Source: an uncultured Pseudomonadota bacterium
Lineage (GTDB): Bacteria; Pseudomonadota; Gammaproteobacteria; Methylococcales; Methylomonadaceae
NCBI GenBank assembly: GCA_903928965.1
Contig: CAIYSZ010000057.1
Coordinates: forward strand, 35,935 to 99,934
DNA: 64,000 bases
Reading direction: 5' to 3'
In this document: piece by piece, positions 27,335-35,842 of the stretch
How positions within the stretch are numbered: the first letter of the stretch is position 1
How the letters are laid out: each line of letters starts with the position of its first letter
The notes under the pieces: generated by a model
The model's input: only the letters and a program-made list of their open reading frames with translations
What the model was told of the DNA's origin: nothing
Database searches by the model: none
Translations under genes and position numbers: made by a program

Positions 27335-28162
27335 TTATTCCGTGGTCCAATTGACCAGGCCGCCGTAGGCGCTGGCAATGACTACAATGCCGAATAAAAT
27401 CCGATACCAGGCGAACACAATGAAATTGTGATGGCTGATATAACGCAGTAAGCCTTTTACGGCGACGATCGCGCTCAAGAAAGCGGCAATAAGCCCTACC
27501 GCGAATAAAGCGCCATCGTCGTGCAGATTGAGCAATTCTCGGTGTTTGTATAAATCGTAGGCGCTAGCCAGCATCAGGGTAGGAATCGCCAAGAAAAAAG
27601 AAAATTCAGTGGCGGCCTTGCGCGATAAACCGAAGAATAAGCCGCCGATAATGGTCGCCCCGGAGCGGGAGGTGCCGGGAATTAACGCGAAAGCTTGCGC
27701 GAAACCGAGTTTTAGCGCGTCCAGCGGTGTGATATCGTCCACGCTTTCCACGGTGATTTTATGTTCGCGTTTTTCCGCCCAGATAATGATGAAGGCGCCG
27801 ACGATGAAAGCCAAGGCCACCGGGATAGGTTTAAACAGCACCGCCTTGATGTGTTTACCAAAAGCTAGACCCAGCAAGGCCAGCGGTAAAAAGGCGATAC
27901 CTAGGTTCAGTACGAATTTTTGCGCCTGCCGGTCATGGAATAGATTGCGAATGACGTTAAATATCTTGACTCGGTATTCCCAGCAAATGGCTAAAATGGC
28001 GCCTACTTGAATGACGACCGTAAACACTTTTGCTTTTTCGTCATTAAAATGTAATAAGTCGCCAGCCAGGATGAGATGTCCGGTGCTGGAAATGGGTAAA
28101 AATTCGGTCAGACCTTCCACCACGCCTAGTATGACTGCGTTAATAATTTGATTGATATCCAT
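27335..28162 (-). CDS. uppP: Undecaprenyl-diphosphatase
   Basis: The 275-residue integral membrane phosphatase of the BacA/UppP family recycles undecaprenyl pyrophosphate for peptidoglycan and O-antigen synthesis. Diagnostic motifs are [20 protein letters not shown] (about 15-34) and [17 protein letters not shown] (about 158-174). About eight helices are visible. It heads the minus-strand group antiporter-hpnN-DUF502, all envelope-lipid related, with a 77-base gap and a hairpin after it. Confidence 0.96.
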   Translation of the reverse strand: MDINQIINAVILGVVEGLTEFLPISSTGHLILAGDLLHFNDEKAKVFTVVIQVGAILAICWEYRVKIFNVIRNLFHDRQAQKFVLNLGIAFLPLALLGLAFGKHIKAVLFKPIPVALAFIVGAFIIIWAEKREHKITVESVDDITPLDALKLGFAQAFALIPGTSRSGATIIGGLFFGLSRKAATEFSFFLAIPTLMLASAYDLYKHRELLNLHDDGALFAVGLIAAFLSAIVAVKGLLRYISHHNFIVFAWYRILFGIVVIASAYGGLVNWTTE

Positions 28163-28229
28163 TTTTGCTATTGGGGGGCATTGAAGTGAAGTTTGAAACT
28201 AAATTACTATTTGATTAAATTAAGATTTT

Positions 28230-28285
28230 CTAACAATGAAAATGCATTAGTCCTCCTAATGTAGGGTAATCAAAAAAAATGTCAA
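28230..28285 (-). promoter_or_regulatory. Possible uppP promoter and five-codon leader ORF
   Basis: On the minus strand a perfect TTGACA (28285-28280) is followed after 16 bases by TACATT (28263-28258), a plausible promoter for uppP. The same stretch holds AGGAGG, 4 bases and ATG, opening a five-codon frame (MHFHC, stop at 28230). The SD and ATG lie in a small hairpin, CATTAG-GAGGA-CTAATG. The two readings conflict, because the promoter would start RNA at about 28251, inside the SD. Confidence 0.35.
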
Positions 28286-28357
28286 GCTCGTGTATGCCGG
28301 CGCTAAATCAATGCTAAGTCCGGGTACATTATAGGCCGCCTTTTTACCGGTGAACGG

Positions 28358-28846
28358 CTATTCGACGGATTGGCCCAGTATGCGCCATTGATCGAAATAC
28401 GCGGCTTGACCCGCGGCCGCGCCTTGTTCATTGTACACATTCCAGATTTTGACTTGACTGATTAAAAAGCGGGCGCCGGATTTGGCGATTCTGACGCCAT
28501 GGTAATCGGAAACATAACCTTGGCTTGCCGCTAGCGCCAGCCATTTTTGCCGGTCTTGCTGGCAAGCCGCCTCGGCGGATGAACGCGAGGGCGCGCCGAC
28601 TATCTCCTCCCAGCTCATTTCAAACAAGCGTTGCGCGGTTAAATTGGCGTAATTGAACAAGGGATCGCTGCTTGCATCATGCGTCAGCAGGGCGAATTTC
28701 GCATGATAAGCCAGTTCGGCGGCGTTGCTTTGGCCCGCCGCGGCAAATAGCGGTTGCCCGAGCAGTTTTTGATAGCTGGCGAATACCAACGCCAGATGCG
28801 CGGCGTCGTAAGCGTTGCTTGAAGAGGGTTCTGGTTTGCTTGTCAT
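28358..28846 (-). CDS. MEKHLA domain-containing protein
   Basis: The 162-residue soluble protein has the PAS-like MEKHLA signature PLFNYANLTAQRLFEMSWEEIVGAPSR (about 57-83) and the later GYVSDYHGVRIAKSGARFLI and VKIWNVYN. MEKHLA is related to PAS domains and was named from plant HD-ZIP III proteins; in bacteria it usually stands alone and its ligand is unknown. It has no output domain. It is a single gene, divergent from the glycosyltransferase. Confidence 0.88.
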   Translation of the reverse strand: MTSKPEPSSSNAYDAAHLALVFASYQKLLGQPLFAAAGQSNAAELAYHAKFALLTHDASSDPLFNYANLTAQRLFEMSWEEIVGAPSRSSAEAACQQDRQKWLALAASQGYVSDYHGVRIAKSGARFLISQVKIWNVYNEQGAAAGQAAYFDQWRILGQSVE

Positions 28847-28954
28847 GTTAAATTATTGATCTAATGTTTGTTTGAATCGCCGTAAAGCAAGAATTGTGAC
28901 GCGCCGCTAACAATTTGTTTGCATAATCATATATGATGTTAATTTTTGGTAAAC

Positions 28955-30115
28955 ATGTTTTGTGTGCGCATACTCATATTACAGCCGATGCTGAAATTTT
29001 ATCGCGTTGCTTTTTATCATGAATTGAACTCGCTGTTAACCGCCCGCGGGCATCAACTGCGGGTAGTGTTCGGCACGCCAAGCGCCGAGGAATCAAAACG
29101 CAGGGATAACTCCGAGTTGTTTCTTGATTTCTGTCATTTCGAGCGTAGTTACTGGTTGCTTGGTAACCGGCTGCATGTTCACAGCAACAGCCTGCGTCAT
29201 GTTTTATGGGCGGATTTGATTATTACCGAACAGGCGAATAAGCATTTTTATAATTATTTGCTATATCTGTTACGCGCCTTGAGAGTAAAACGATTTTGCC
29301 TTTGGGGGCACGGTTTCAATCGGCAAGGCGAAGCGCGGAATTGGCGCGAAGCGTTCAAAAAATATTTGGCGGTGCATACGGATTGGTGGTTTGCCTATAG
29401 CGCCAGCGTGGTGGACTATTTGGTCGGCTTAGGCTTTGCGCCCAATAAAATTACCCAATTAAACAATAGCATAGATACCGTGGTTTTCAAGCGCGGCCTG
29501 AGCGCCGTGACCGAGGCCGAGTTGCTGGATTTTAAACGGCGGCAGCGTATTGCCGGAGAAGCCCGTGTCGGCCTGTTTTGCGGGAGTTTGCACAAGGACA
29601 AACATGTGGAATTTTTGTTGCAGGCCGCGCTAAAAATTCGTTTAGCCGAGCCCAACTTCGTTTTGTTGTTGATAGGAGACGGTCAGGATAGAGATATCGT
29701 GCAGCGTTACGCTGATCATTACGAATTCATTAAACCGTTAGGCATGTTGATAGGCGCTGAAAAATGTTTGGCGTTCAGGAGCGCTGAGGCGTTGTTGATT
29801 CCCGGTATGGTGGGGCTGGGGATTCTGGACGGTTTTTGCGCCGGCCTGCCTTTGTTCACCACCCGGCATACGCTACATAGTCCGGAGATTGATTACCTGC
29901 GGCCGGGTTACAATGGACTATGCTCGGATTTCCAAGTCGACGCTTACGCCGCTTTAGTGGCGGCTGCGTTGGCCGATAGCGAGCGATTGGCGGCTTTGCG
30001 GCGTCATGCGTTGGAAAGTAGCAACCATTATTCGATTCAACAAATGGCCTGGAATTTCGCCGCTGGCGTCGAGGGGTGTATTGCGGCGTTGGGTTTGTCT
30101 GCTTCTAAATATTAG
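28955..30115 (+). CDS. Glycosyltransferase, GT4-like
   Basis: The 386-residue protein has the GT-B layout of group 1 glycosyltransferases. The N-terminal Rossmann half contains RILILQPMLKFYRVAFYHEL. The C-terminal half contains VGLFCGSLHKDKHVEFLLQA (about 205-224) and a donor-site region EALLIPGMVGLGILDGFCAG (about 280-300). The usual E-x7-E motif is altered (no first Glu). The ATG at 28955 is preferred to the TTG at 28946, although neither has a good SD. No polysaccharide cluster surrounds it, so the acceptor cannot be inferred. It may modify lipid-linked or exopolysaccharide sugars. Confidence 0.82.
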   Translation: MFCVRILILQPMLKFYRVAFYHELNSLLTARGHQLRVVFGTPSAEESKRRDNSELFLDFCHFERSYWLLGNRLHVHSNSLRHVLWADLIITEQANKHFYNYLLYLLRALRVKRFCLWGHGFNRQGEARNWREAFKKYLAVHTDWWFAYSASVVDYLVGLGFAPNKITQLNNSIDTVVFKRGLSAVTEAELLDFKRRQRIAGEARVGLFCGSLHKDKHVEFLLQAALKIRLAEPNFVLLLIGDGQDRDIVQRYADHYEFIKPLGMLIGAEKCLAFRSAEALLIPGMVGLGILDGFCAGLPLFTTRHTLHSPEIDYLRPGYNGLCSDFQVDAYAALVAAALADSERLAALRRHALESSNHYSIQQMAWNFAAGVEGCIAALGLSASKY

Positions 30116-30493
30116 CCTAGGGCGGCTTGTGCAAAAGCCGCGAAAGTCGCGGTTAGGATTAGCGCGATGCCAACAATGACGCAATAATTTACTAATTGAT
30201 CGTCCGCGACGACTCGGCGTTTGTGCCGCGTCAAGCTTGCGTAGCTGATGAGGAACACGCGCAGCGCCGGAACCTGCAAACGCGGATCGGTGAATCGTTG
30301 CCAGGGGGGTGACGGGTAGATAGGGGTTCAGGATGACGAAACCGATGAAAAACGCCGCCATGGCATGGGTTCAGGTAATCTGTACGCTAGTCATTTGATA
30401 GCCGCAGGCGCAGGTTTTGCCCGAACCGAGTACGCCGTCGCTAAGATGTCCGGAGCCGCAACGGGGGCAGCGAAGTTGCGCCGTCAAGTCCAT
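30112..30493 (-). pseudogene. Broken zinc-ribbon plus membrane-helix gene
   Basis: The frame opens with an ATG at 30493, overlapping the kdpE end: MDLTAQLRCPRCGSGHLSDG and then KTCACGYQM, a zinc-ribbon-like fold. It meets TGA at 30371 after 40 codons. The same frame continues past the stop with AAFFIGFVILNPYLPVTP, a membrane helix. A shift of one base in a run of six C (30304-30309) then restores an open frame with PWQRFTDPRLQVPALRVF and a second helix (NYCVIVGIALILTATFAAFA), ending TAA at 30112. The simplest reading is one ancestral protein of about 125 residues broken by a stop and a frameshift. Two separate tiny genes, or a sequencing error, remain possible. Confidence 0.5.
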
Positions 30494-31191
30494 GCATTGC
30501 CTTCCTCGTGCAAACGGTAGCCGACGCCGGGTTCGGTCAATAAATAACGCGGCCGCGCCGGGTCGTTTTCTAATTTGTGCCGCAATTGCCCCATGTAAAT
30601 GCGCAGGTAATGGTTGTGCTCGATAAATGCCGCGCCCCACACTTTTTCCAGCAATTGCCGGTGGGTGACGACGAAGCCGGCGTTATGCGCTAGTGTGGCC
30701 AATAACTTGAATTCCAATGGGGTTAAATGGATTTCGCGCGTGCCGACGAATACCCGGCGTTTAGTCAGTTCGATTTTTAGTTCGCCGCTTTGAAAAATTT
30801 CCAGCACGCCGCCCGGCGCTTTGCCGGCGCGGCGCAGCAAGGCGTTGATGCGTGACAGCAATTCCGCGTTGCTGAACGGCTTGGTCAGATAATCGTCGGC
30901 GCCGCTGTCCAAGGCTTGCGTGATATCCATTTCTTGATTGCGGGCGGACAATACGATGATCGGTAAGTCGGTGCGTTTGCGCAAGCGGCGGATTAAATCC
31001 TGTCCGTCAATGTCCGGCAGTCCTAAATCCAGCACCAATAAATTGGGCGGTTTAGAGCGCATCAATTCCAAGGCGTCCAGTGCGTTTTCGGCCGCGTGGA
31101 TGATAAAGTTGTGATGCCCCAATGTAGTGGTCAGCAACAGGCGAAATTGCGGATCGTCCTCGATCAGCAATAGGGATGGGCGTGTCTTCAT
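30484..31191 (-). CDS. kdpE: KdpE-type response regulator
   Basis: The 235-residue OmpR/KdpE-family regulator has a receiver with acidic EDD (about 10-12), phosphoacceptor Asp in NLLVLDLGLPDIDG (about 51-64) and conserved Lys in YLTKPFSNAELL. The winged-helix output is HLTPLEFKLLATLAHNAGFV...VWGAAFIEHNHYLRIYMGQLRHKLE, with the KdpE-like LLTEPGVGYRL end. It should be phosphorylated by KdpD, encoded just upstream with a 4-base overlap. Its classic target kdpFABC is absent from this window. Confidence 0.93.
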   Translation of the reverse strand: MKTRPSLLLIEDDPQFRLLLTTTLGHHNFIIHAAENALDALELMRSKPPNLLVLDLGLPDIDGQDLIRRLRKRTDLPIIVLSARNQEMDITQALDSGADDYLTKPFSNAELLSRINALLRRAGKAPGGVLEIFQSGELKIELTKRRVFVGTREIHLTPLEFKLLATLAHNAGFVVTHRQLLEKVWGAAFIEHNHYLRIYMGQLRHKLENDPARPRYLLTEPGVGYRLHEEGNAWT

Positions 31192-33881
31192 GTTGATTCG
31201 GGTGGTAAAATTGGCGGTTGCGGCGACAGCGGCAGCTGTAGTTGAAACACGGCGCCGCCGCCGCCGCGCGGGTTGACGTTGATTTCTCCGCCGTGCGCTT
31301 CAACGATGGCGCGGCAGATGGATAAACCCAAGCCGGCGCCGCTTTGCGCGCTTTCAGGGTGGATGCGAAAAAACTTTTGAAAAATCTTTTGCCGAAATTC
31401 TTCCGCCACGCCGGGGCCGCGATCGGCGACGGCGATGCACAGCCCCAGGGCAGTGCTTTTCACGCTGATGTCTATCGGCTCGCCTTCCGGCGTATATTTG
31501 TCGGCGTTGTCCAATAAATTGATGAGGACTTGCTGCAATAACACCGCGTCAACATAAATCAAGGCCTGATTGTCGGTGATATCGACGCCAACCTCCCGCT
31601 TTTGCAGTTTTCCGCGTAAGCGGTGCAAGGCGCTGCCTATGATCTCCTCGGCTGCGTACCATTGGCGGTTCAATTTAACCTCGCCGGCCTCGAATTTGGC
31701 CATGTCCAGGATTTTGATGGTTAGATCGGACATGCGTTGCGCTTCCTCGTGGATGGCGCGCACTAATTTTTGCCGGTTGGCGTCGTTCAAGCCGGAGTCG
31801 TTTTCCAAAGCGCCGGCGGCGCCGACTATCGTGGCCAGCGGGGTGCGCAGGTCGTGGGATATGCTGCTCAGCAAGGAGTTGCGCAGGGTTTCCGCTTGAA
31901 TTTTAAGCGTGGCTTCCTTGGCTTGTTCGGCTAGGGCCGCCCGTTCCAGGGTATGCACGATTTGATTGACAAAAGTGTCTAGCAAGCGGCGTTGCTCGGG
32001 TAAAAAAATGCGGCGCCAGTTCACTGCTTGCAGCGCCAATACGCCGATAGGGCCGGAAGAACCGATTAAGGGAATATAAATGCCGCTCTCGCTGGGCAAG
32101 GTGTCGGTGCCGGCCCCGGCGCTTCGCCTATTGTTGAACGCCCAGCGCGCGACGCCCAAGTCCGCGCCGCGAAACGATATGTCCAGCGGCGGATATTTAG
32201 GGTAACCCAGAATGCCGTTGCGTTGCGGAAATAAAAATGTGTTGCGGCCGCCGAATTCTGCGTGGATGTGGCGGACGCCGATTTCAATGATTTCGTTCTC
32301 CAGGCGGGCTTCCGCCAATTCCTTGCTCAGGCGGTACAAGGCGGAAGTCCTCCGTTCGCGCAAGGAGGCGATGCGCGCTTGGGTGCGCACGTTTTCCGCT
32401 TGTTTGCTGGAGACCGACGCGACGACCAGCATGACCAACAAGCCGACCAAATTTTCTTGATCAGCGATTTCAAAGGAAAAAATCGGCGGCGCAAAGAAAA
32501 AGGCGAATAAAGCGGCGCTGGAAAATGCCGCCAATATGGACGGCCATAAACCGAAGCGTATGGCGGTGAAAAATACGCCGAGTAAATAGACGAGCAAGAT
32601 GTTGCTCGGCACTAAAAAAGCGCGGAACGGCCAGTCAAGTGCAGTCAGCAGCAGGGCGGCGGCGATACCAGACAGAAGATTGCCATGTGTTTTTTCGGGT
32701 TTCTTGTCGGGATATCCGGTTTCCGCCGGTGTATGTAACACCGGTTTGCCGTCGTCGCCCAGCAAATAAAAATTGACGCCTTTGGCTTGACTCATCAAAG
32801 TATCCACCACCGAGCCCAAAAACCAGCGCCGCCAGCCTTTGCGGCTGGGTTTGCCTAATACCAGTTTGTTTATATTGTGCTCGTGGGCAAATTGCAGAAT
32901 GGCGTCACCCATGTTCGGGGATGATAAGGTCGCGGTGTCCGCGCCTAAACGTTCCGCCAAGCGCAAGGCCTTCAATACTTGGTCACGGCGGTCGGCGGTC
33001 AGGCTTTGTAATGCCGGCGTTTCCACATAAATGGCGAACCAATTGGCGTGCAGACTGGCGGCTAGACGCTTGGCCGCCCTGACCAGGCGTTCGGCTTGCG
33101 GTGTCGGCCCCAGGCAGACCAAAATTCGTTCCCCGACGTTCCAGACTTCATGGATGGCGTTTTCCTGGCGGTAATCTTGCATTTGAGCGTCCACCCGCTC
33201 CGCGGTGCGGCGTAGCGCCAGTTCACGTAGCGCGATCAAATTGCCCTTGCGAAAAAAATGCCGAAGCGCGCGCTCGGCTTTGAGAGGCGGGTAGACTTTG
33301 CCTTCGCGCAGGCGCGCCAACAGTTCGTCCGGCGGCAGATCCACTAATTCTACTTCGTCGGCGCTTTCAAACACCGTGTCCGGCACGGTTTCCCACACCC
33401 GAATACCGGCGAAACGGCCTACGTCCTCGTGCAGGCTCTCCAAATGCTGTACGTTGAGCGTGGTGTAAACGTCTATGCCGCTGTCCAATAATTCTTGGAT
33501 ATCTTGCCAACGTTTCGGATGCCGGCTGCCGGTAAGGTTGGTATGCGCCAATTCGTCCACCAAAATCAAGTCAGGGTTGCGCAATAGGGCGGCGTCCAAA
33601 TCGAATTCATGCCGCAAGCCGCCGCGTAGGGTTTTGGATGCCAGCGGCAATAACTCCAAGCCTTGCAATTGAGCTTGGGTTTCGGCGCGGCCGTGGGTTT
33701 CCACAAAACCGACCACTACGTCGCGCCCCTCCCGCGCCAATTGTTTTGCCGCCAATAACATGGCGTAGGTTTTGCCGACCCCGGCGGCGGAGCCGAAAAA
33801 AATCTTTAGCCTCCCGCGGTGGCGGCGGGCTTCGTGGCGGCGCGCTTGTTCTAGTAGGCGGTCAGGGTCGGGGCGGTTCAT
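31188..33881 (-). CDS. kdpD: KdpD-type sensor histidine kinase
   Basis: The 897 residues have the full KdpD layout. N-terminal KdpD domain with Walker A IFFGSAAGVGKTYAM (about 28-42) and VDELAHTNLTGSRHPKRW. USP-like domain (about 250-370). Four close membrane helices (about 400-490). GAF-like region. HisKA with SISHDLRTPLATIVGA (about 668-683). HATPase with LLDNADKYTPEG and GAGLGLSICRAIVEAHGG. KdpD senses K+ limitation and salt stress. It starts 14 bases after the porin stop and overlaps kdpE, so porin-kdpD-kdpE is one operon. All parts appear intact. Confidence 0.95.
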   Translation of the reverse strand: MNRPDPDRLLEQARRHEARRHRGRLKIFFGSAAGVGKTYAMLLAAKQLAREGRDVVVGFVETHGRAETQAQLQGLELLPLASKTLRGGLRHEFDLDAALLRNPDLILVDELAHTNLTGSRHPKRWQDIQELLDSGIDVYTTLNVQHLESLHEDVGRFAGIRVWETVPDTVFESADEVELVDLPPDELLARLREGKVYPPLKAERALRHFFRKGNLIALRELALRRTAERVDAQMQDYRQENAIHEVWNVGERILVCLGPTPQAERLVRAAKRLAASLHANWFAIYVETPALQSLTADRRDQVLKALRLAERLGADTATLSSPNMGDAILQFAHEHNINKLVLGKPSRKGWRRWFLGSVVDTLMSQAKGVNFYLLGDDGKPVLHTPAETGYPDKKPEKTHGNLLSGIAAALLLTALDWPFRAFLVPSNILLVYLLGVFFTAIRFGLWPSILAAFSSAALFAFFFAPPIFSFEIADQENLVGLLVMLVVASVSSKQAENVRTQARIASLRERRTSALYRLSKELAEARLENEIIEIGVRHIHAEFGGRNTFLFPQRNGILGYPKYPPLDISFRGADLGVARWAFNNRRSAGAGTDTLPSESGIYIPLIGSSGPIGVLALQAVNWRRIFLPEQRRLLDTFVNQIVHTLERAALAEQAKEATLKIQAETLRNSLLSSISHDLRTPLATIVGAAGALENDSGLNDANRQKLVRAIHEEAQRMSDLTIKILDMAKFEAGEVKLNRQWYAAEEIIGSALHRLRGKLQKREVGVDITDNQALIYVDAVLLQQVLINLLDNADKYTPEGEPIDISVKSTALGLCIAVADRGPGVAEEFRQKIFQKFFRIHPESAQSGAGLGLSICRAIVEAHGGEINVNPRGGGGAVFQLQLPLSPQPPILPPEST

Positions 33882-33895
33882 TTAAAAGCTATTTT

Positions 33896-35074
33896 CTAAA
33901 ATTGCACCACGGCGTCAAGCAAAAACAAGGTTTGATTCGGTTGGCGGCCGGAGTCGAACGGGGCCGTTTGCGCCTGACTCCAGTCATAACGCAGTTCCGG
34001 CCGTAGCAAGAGCCAGCTTTTGGGTTTCCAATTCGCGCCCAGGCTGACGTCGTAAAAACTGGCTTCTCCGTAACCGTATCGAAACCCGTTTTGGTCGCGA
34101 AACCATTCGCCGCGCCCGCCGAAACTCCATTTTTCGTTCATTTGGTAAGTTAAATATTGCACTACCGAATACCAGGCGGCGGTTTGCTTGTTCTCGGCAT
34201 GGTTCAAAGTGCCTCTATCGTGTTGCAATACATAATGCCAGGAACCCAATTGCTGTTGGAATACCGCCGTATAATACTCAACGTCGTTGTTCGGCCTATT
34301 TGGGTAGGCCGGGCCTTGCATGATCGAAAACGAGACGGTGGCGCCAATCTCGGCGTTGTTATACGTCAAGCCGCTCATCTGGCTCCAGGCTTGCATGTTC
34401 AAATCGAAGTTGTCCATTCCCTTTACCGCGCCGAGATTGATATTCCAACGCTCATTAATGTTGTAATTGAACAACGCGCCGGTGGTGGTGAACGGAGAGG
34501 ACTTAAAGCTATAGGTGTGCGATGAAAAGAAGTTCAGAGCCGACGGCACGGATTCATAACCGATAATCGTGTAAAAGTGGCCGATTTTGGCGCTTATCCC
34601 GTTGCCGTAAGGAGCGTACGCCTCGACATAGGCCTGTGGAATCGCTATGTTGTAGTAGCTGTTCGGATTCAAGAATTTTGAGTCCCAATCACCCGCCGCC
34701 TGCGTGTAGCGGGTGTCAGTACCATACATATAATCCAGCCGGCCGCCGACTTCCCAGCTACTACCCTTGCCAAGCGCTTTTTCCAGAAACAAGTTCATTT
34801 GGTACAGGTTTATCTCTCCGTTGCGGTCGGTCATATTGACTGGCCCGTTTGTATTATCGTTAGGGACGTCGGTATTGTAGTTAATACCGGCGGCGGCCCA
34901 GCCGCCGACTGTCCATTTAGAATTTTTTAACCCGGTCCAAGCGTTAGCCTCCTTGCCGGTTAATTCTTCGATGAGACCGTTGCTTTCTCTATCATCGGCG
35001 ACGCAGGCTAAGGTAATAGCCGTTAGGGCTATAATACTGATTGCGAATGTTGTTCGTTTAGGTTGAAATTTCAT
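33896..35074 (-). CDS. Outer-membrane beta-barrel porin linked to kdpDE
   Basis: The 392-residue protein has a signal peptide (ISIIALTAITLACVA) and then a barrel rich in alternating aromatic residues (WTVGGWAAAGINYNTDV, SWEVGGRLDYMYGTDTRY, WKPKSWLLLRPELRYDWSQ). It ends in LFLLDAVVQF with the terminal Phe. It resembles the BBP2/porin-type barrels of Gram-negative bacteria. Heading the kdpDE operon suggests that it passes potassium or another ion across the outer membrane, or that its level is set by the sensor. There is no SD; TATAAT lies only 9 bases before the ATG, so the transcript would be nearly leaderless. Confidence 0.82.
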   Translation of the reverse strand: MKFQPKRTTFAISIIALTAITLACVADDRESNGLIEELTGKEANAWTGLKNSKWTVGGWAAAGINYNTDVPNDNTNGPVNMTDRNGEINLYQMNLFLEKALGKGSSWEVGGRLDYMYGTDTRYTQAAGDWDSKFLNPNSYYNIAIPQAYVEAYAPYGNGISAKIGHFYTIIGYESVPSALNFFSSHTYSFKSSPFTTTGALFNYNINERWNINLGAVKGMDNFDLNMQAWSQMSGLTYNNAEIGATVSFSIMQGPAYPNRPNNDVEYYTAVFQQQLGSWHYVLQHDRGTLNHAENKQTAAWYSVVQYLTYQMNEKWSFGGRGEWFRDQNGFRYGYGEASFYDVSLGANWKPKSWLLLRPELRYDWSQAQTAPFDSGRQPNQTLFLLDAVVQF

Positions 35075-35083
35075 GTATGCGTG

Positions 35084-35129
35084 ATTATATTAATTTTTTA
35101 TAAGATAGCGCTAACTCGTCTAGCGCTAT
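35084..35129 (-). promoter_or_regulatory. Porin-kdpDE promoter with a 9-base dyad
   Basis: On the minus strand a perfect TATAAT lies at 35089-35084, with no -35 hexamer at the expected distance. In its place is a perfect inverted repeat ATAGCGCTA-N7-TAGCGCTAT (35105-35129), centred about 40 bases before the predicted RNA start. That is where class II activators bind. The binding protein is unknown. Confidence 0.5.
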
Positions 35130-35174
35130 GTTCAACGGGCGATTGGCAAAATACGAACGTTGCGGGAGTTGAAA

Positions 35175-35456
35175 ATGGGTTGGGCCGAGCAATTTGAAGT
35201 TTGGGAACGGGAATTCATTCAAAAAGGGATGGAGCAAGGGATAGAAAAAGGGATGGAGAAAGGAATCATCAAAGGTATTGAGCAAGGGATAGAGAAAGGG
35301 GAGGCTAAAGCCTTGCGAGTGCTGTTGACCAAACGCTTTGGCCCGTTGCCTTTGCATCTGGAAGCCCAAATCGGCTCCGCTTCCGCGCCAGAGATTGAGG
35401 AATGGTTGCAGGCGGTTTTATCGGCGAATAGCTTGAATGAAATTTTTCGGAATTAA
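35175..35456 (+). CDS. C-terminal fragment of an Rpn/DUF4351-type protein
   Basis: The 93 residues carry the stutter repeats typical of Rpn-family (PD-(D/E)XK) recombination-promoting nucleases (KGMEQGIEKGMEKGIIKG). The DUF4351-like tail follows (ALRVLLTKRFGPLPLHLEAQI, EIEEWLQAVLSANSLNEIF). The nuclease domain that should precede it (about 200 residues) is missing. GGGAG lies 6 bases before the ATG at 35175, so it could still be translated. Short free-standing versions of this C-terminal domain exist in some genomes; a decayed remnant is more likely given the surrounding scars. Confidence 0.6.
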   Translation: MGWAEQFEVWEREFIQKGMEQGIEKGMEKGIIKGIEQGIEKGEAKALRVLLTKRFGPLPLHLEAQIGSASAPEIEEWLQAVLSANSLNEIFRN

Positions 35457-35842
35457 CGCCGGTTCCATAAACCATTATTTTTTAGTCGCCTTCAGCAATT
35501 AAATTCAGGGTTGGCTCTCGAAAACCATCTGTTTGGCGGAATATTTGTTTTGCACTATTTAGTGCGTGGCATATTTGAAGTGTACGCTATGATTATAACC
35601 CCGTGCGTGCGATTACGCTTATCAATCGCACCTATCAATCGCACCTACGCGTAGCAAGACAGTTGGCGGAAGACTATCCGCCAGCATCCAAATTGAATAT
35701 ATAGGCTTGAGGTCCAAAAAGCCCTTGCTTTGTTTTAATGGTTGGGCATATATATTGGCGCAATTGTAGATCATGCGCTTGGTTAAATGTTGGATTGGTA
35801 GCACGTCTAGGCTATCGGTTTCTAACGTTCAAGTGGTCTTAC
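35457..35842. other. Gene-free scar region between the DUF4351 fragment and nhaD
   Basis: No coding sequence is convincing in these 386 bases. They hold the palindromic repeat at 35607-35646 and a hairpin TGGCGGA-agacta-TCCGCCA (35664-35683). The AT-rich tail beyond 35690 shows nothing I recognise. The nhaD stop is at its right end. Confidence 0.5.
35607..35646. repeat. Palindromic repeat with duplicated arm
   Basis: GTGCGATT (35607-35614) pairs with AATCGCAC (35624-35631). The right arm is then repeated in tandem: ATCAATCGCACCT occurs at 35621-35633 and again at 35634-35646. The core GCGATTACGCTT...AATCGCACC resembles a small dispersed palindrome that I recall from several methanotroph and cyanobacterial genomes. 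Only one copy lies in this window. Confidence 0.5.
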
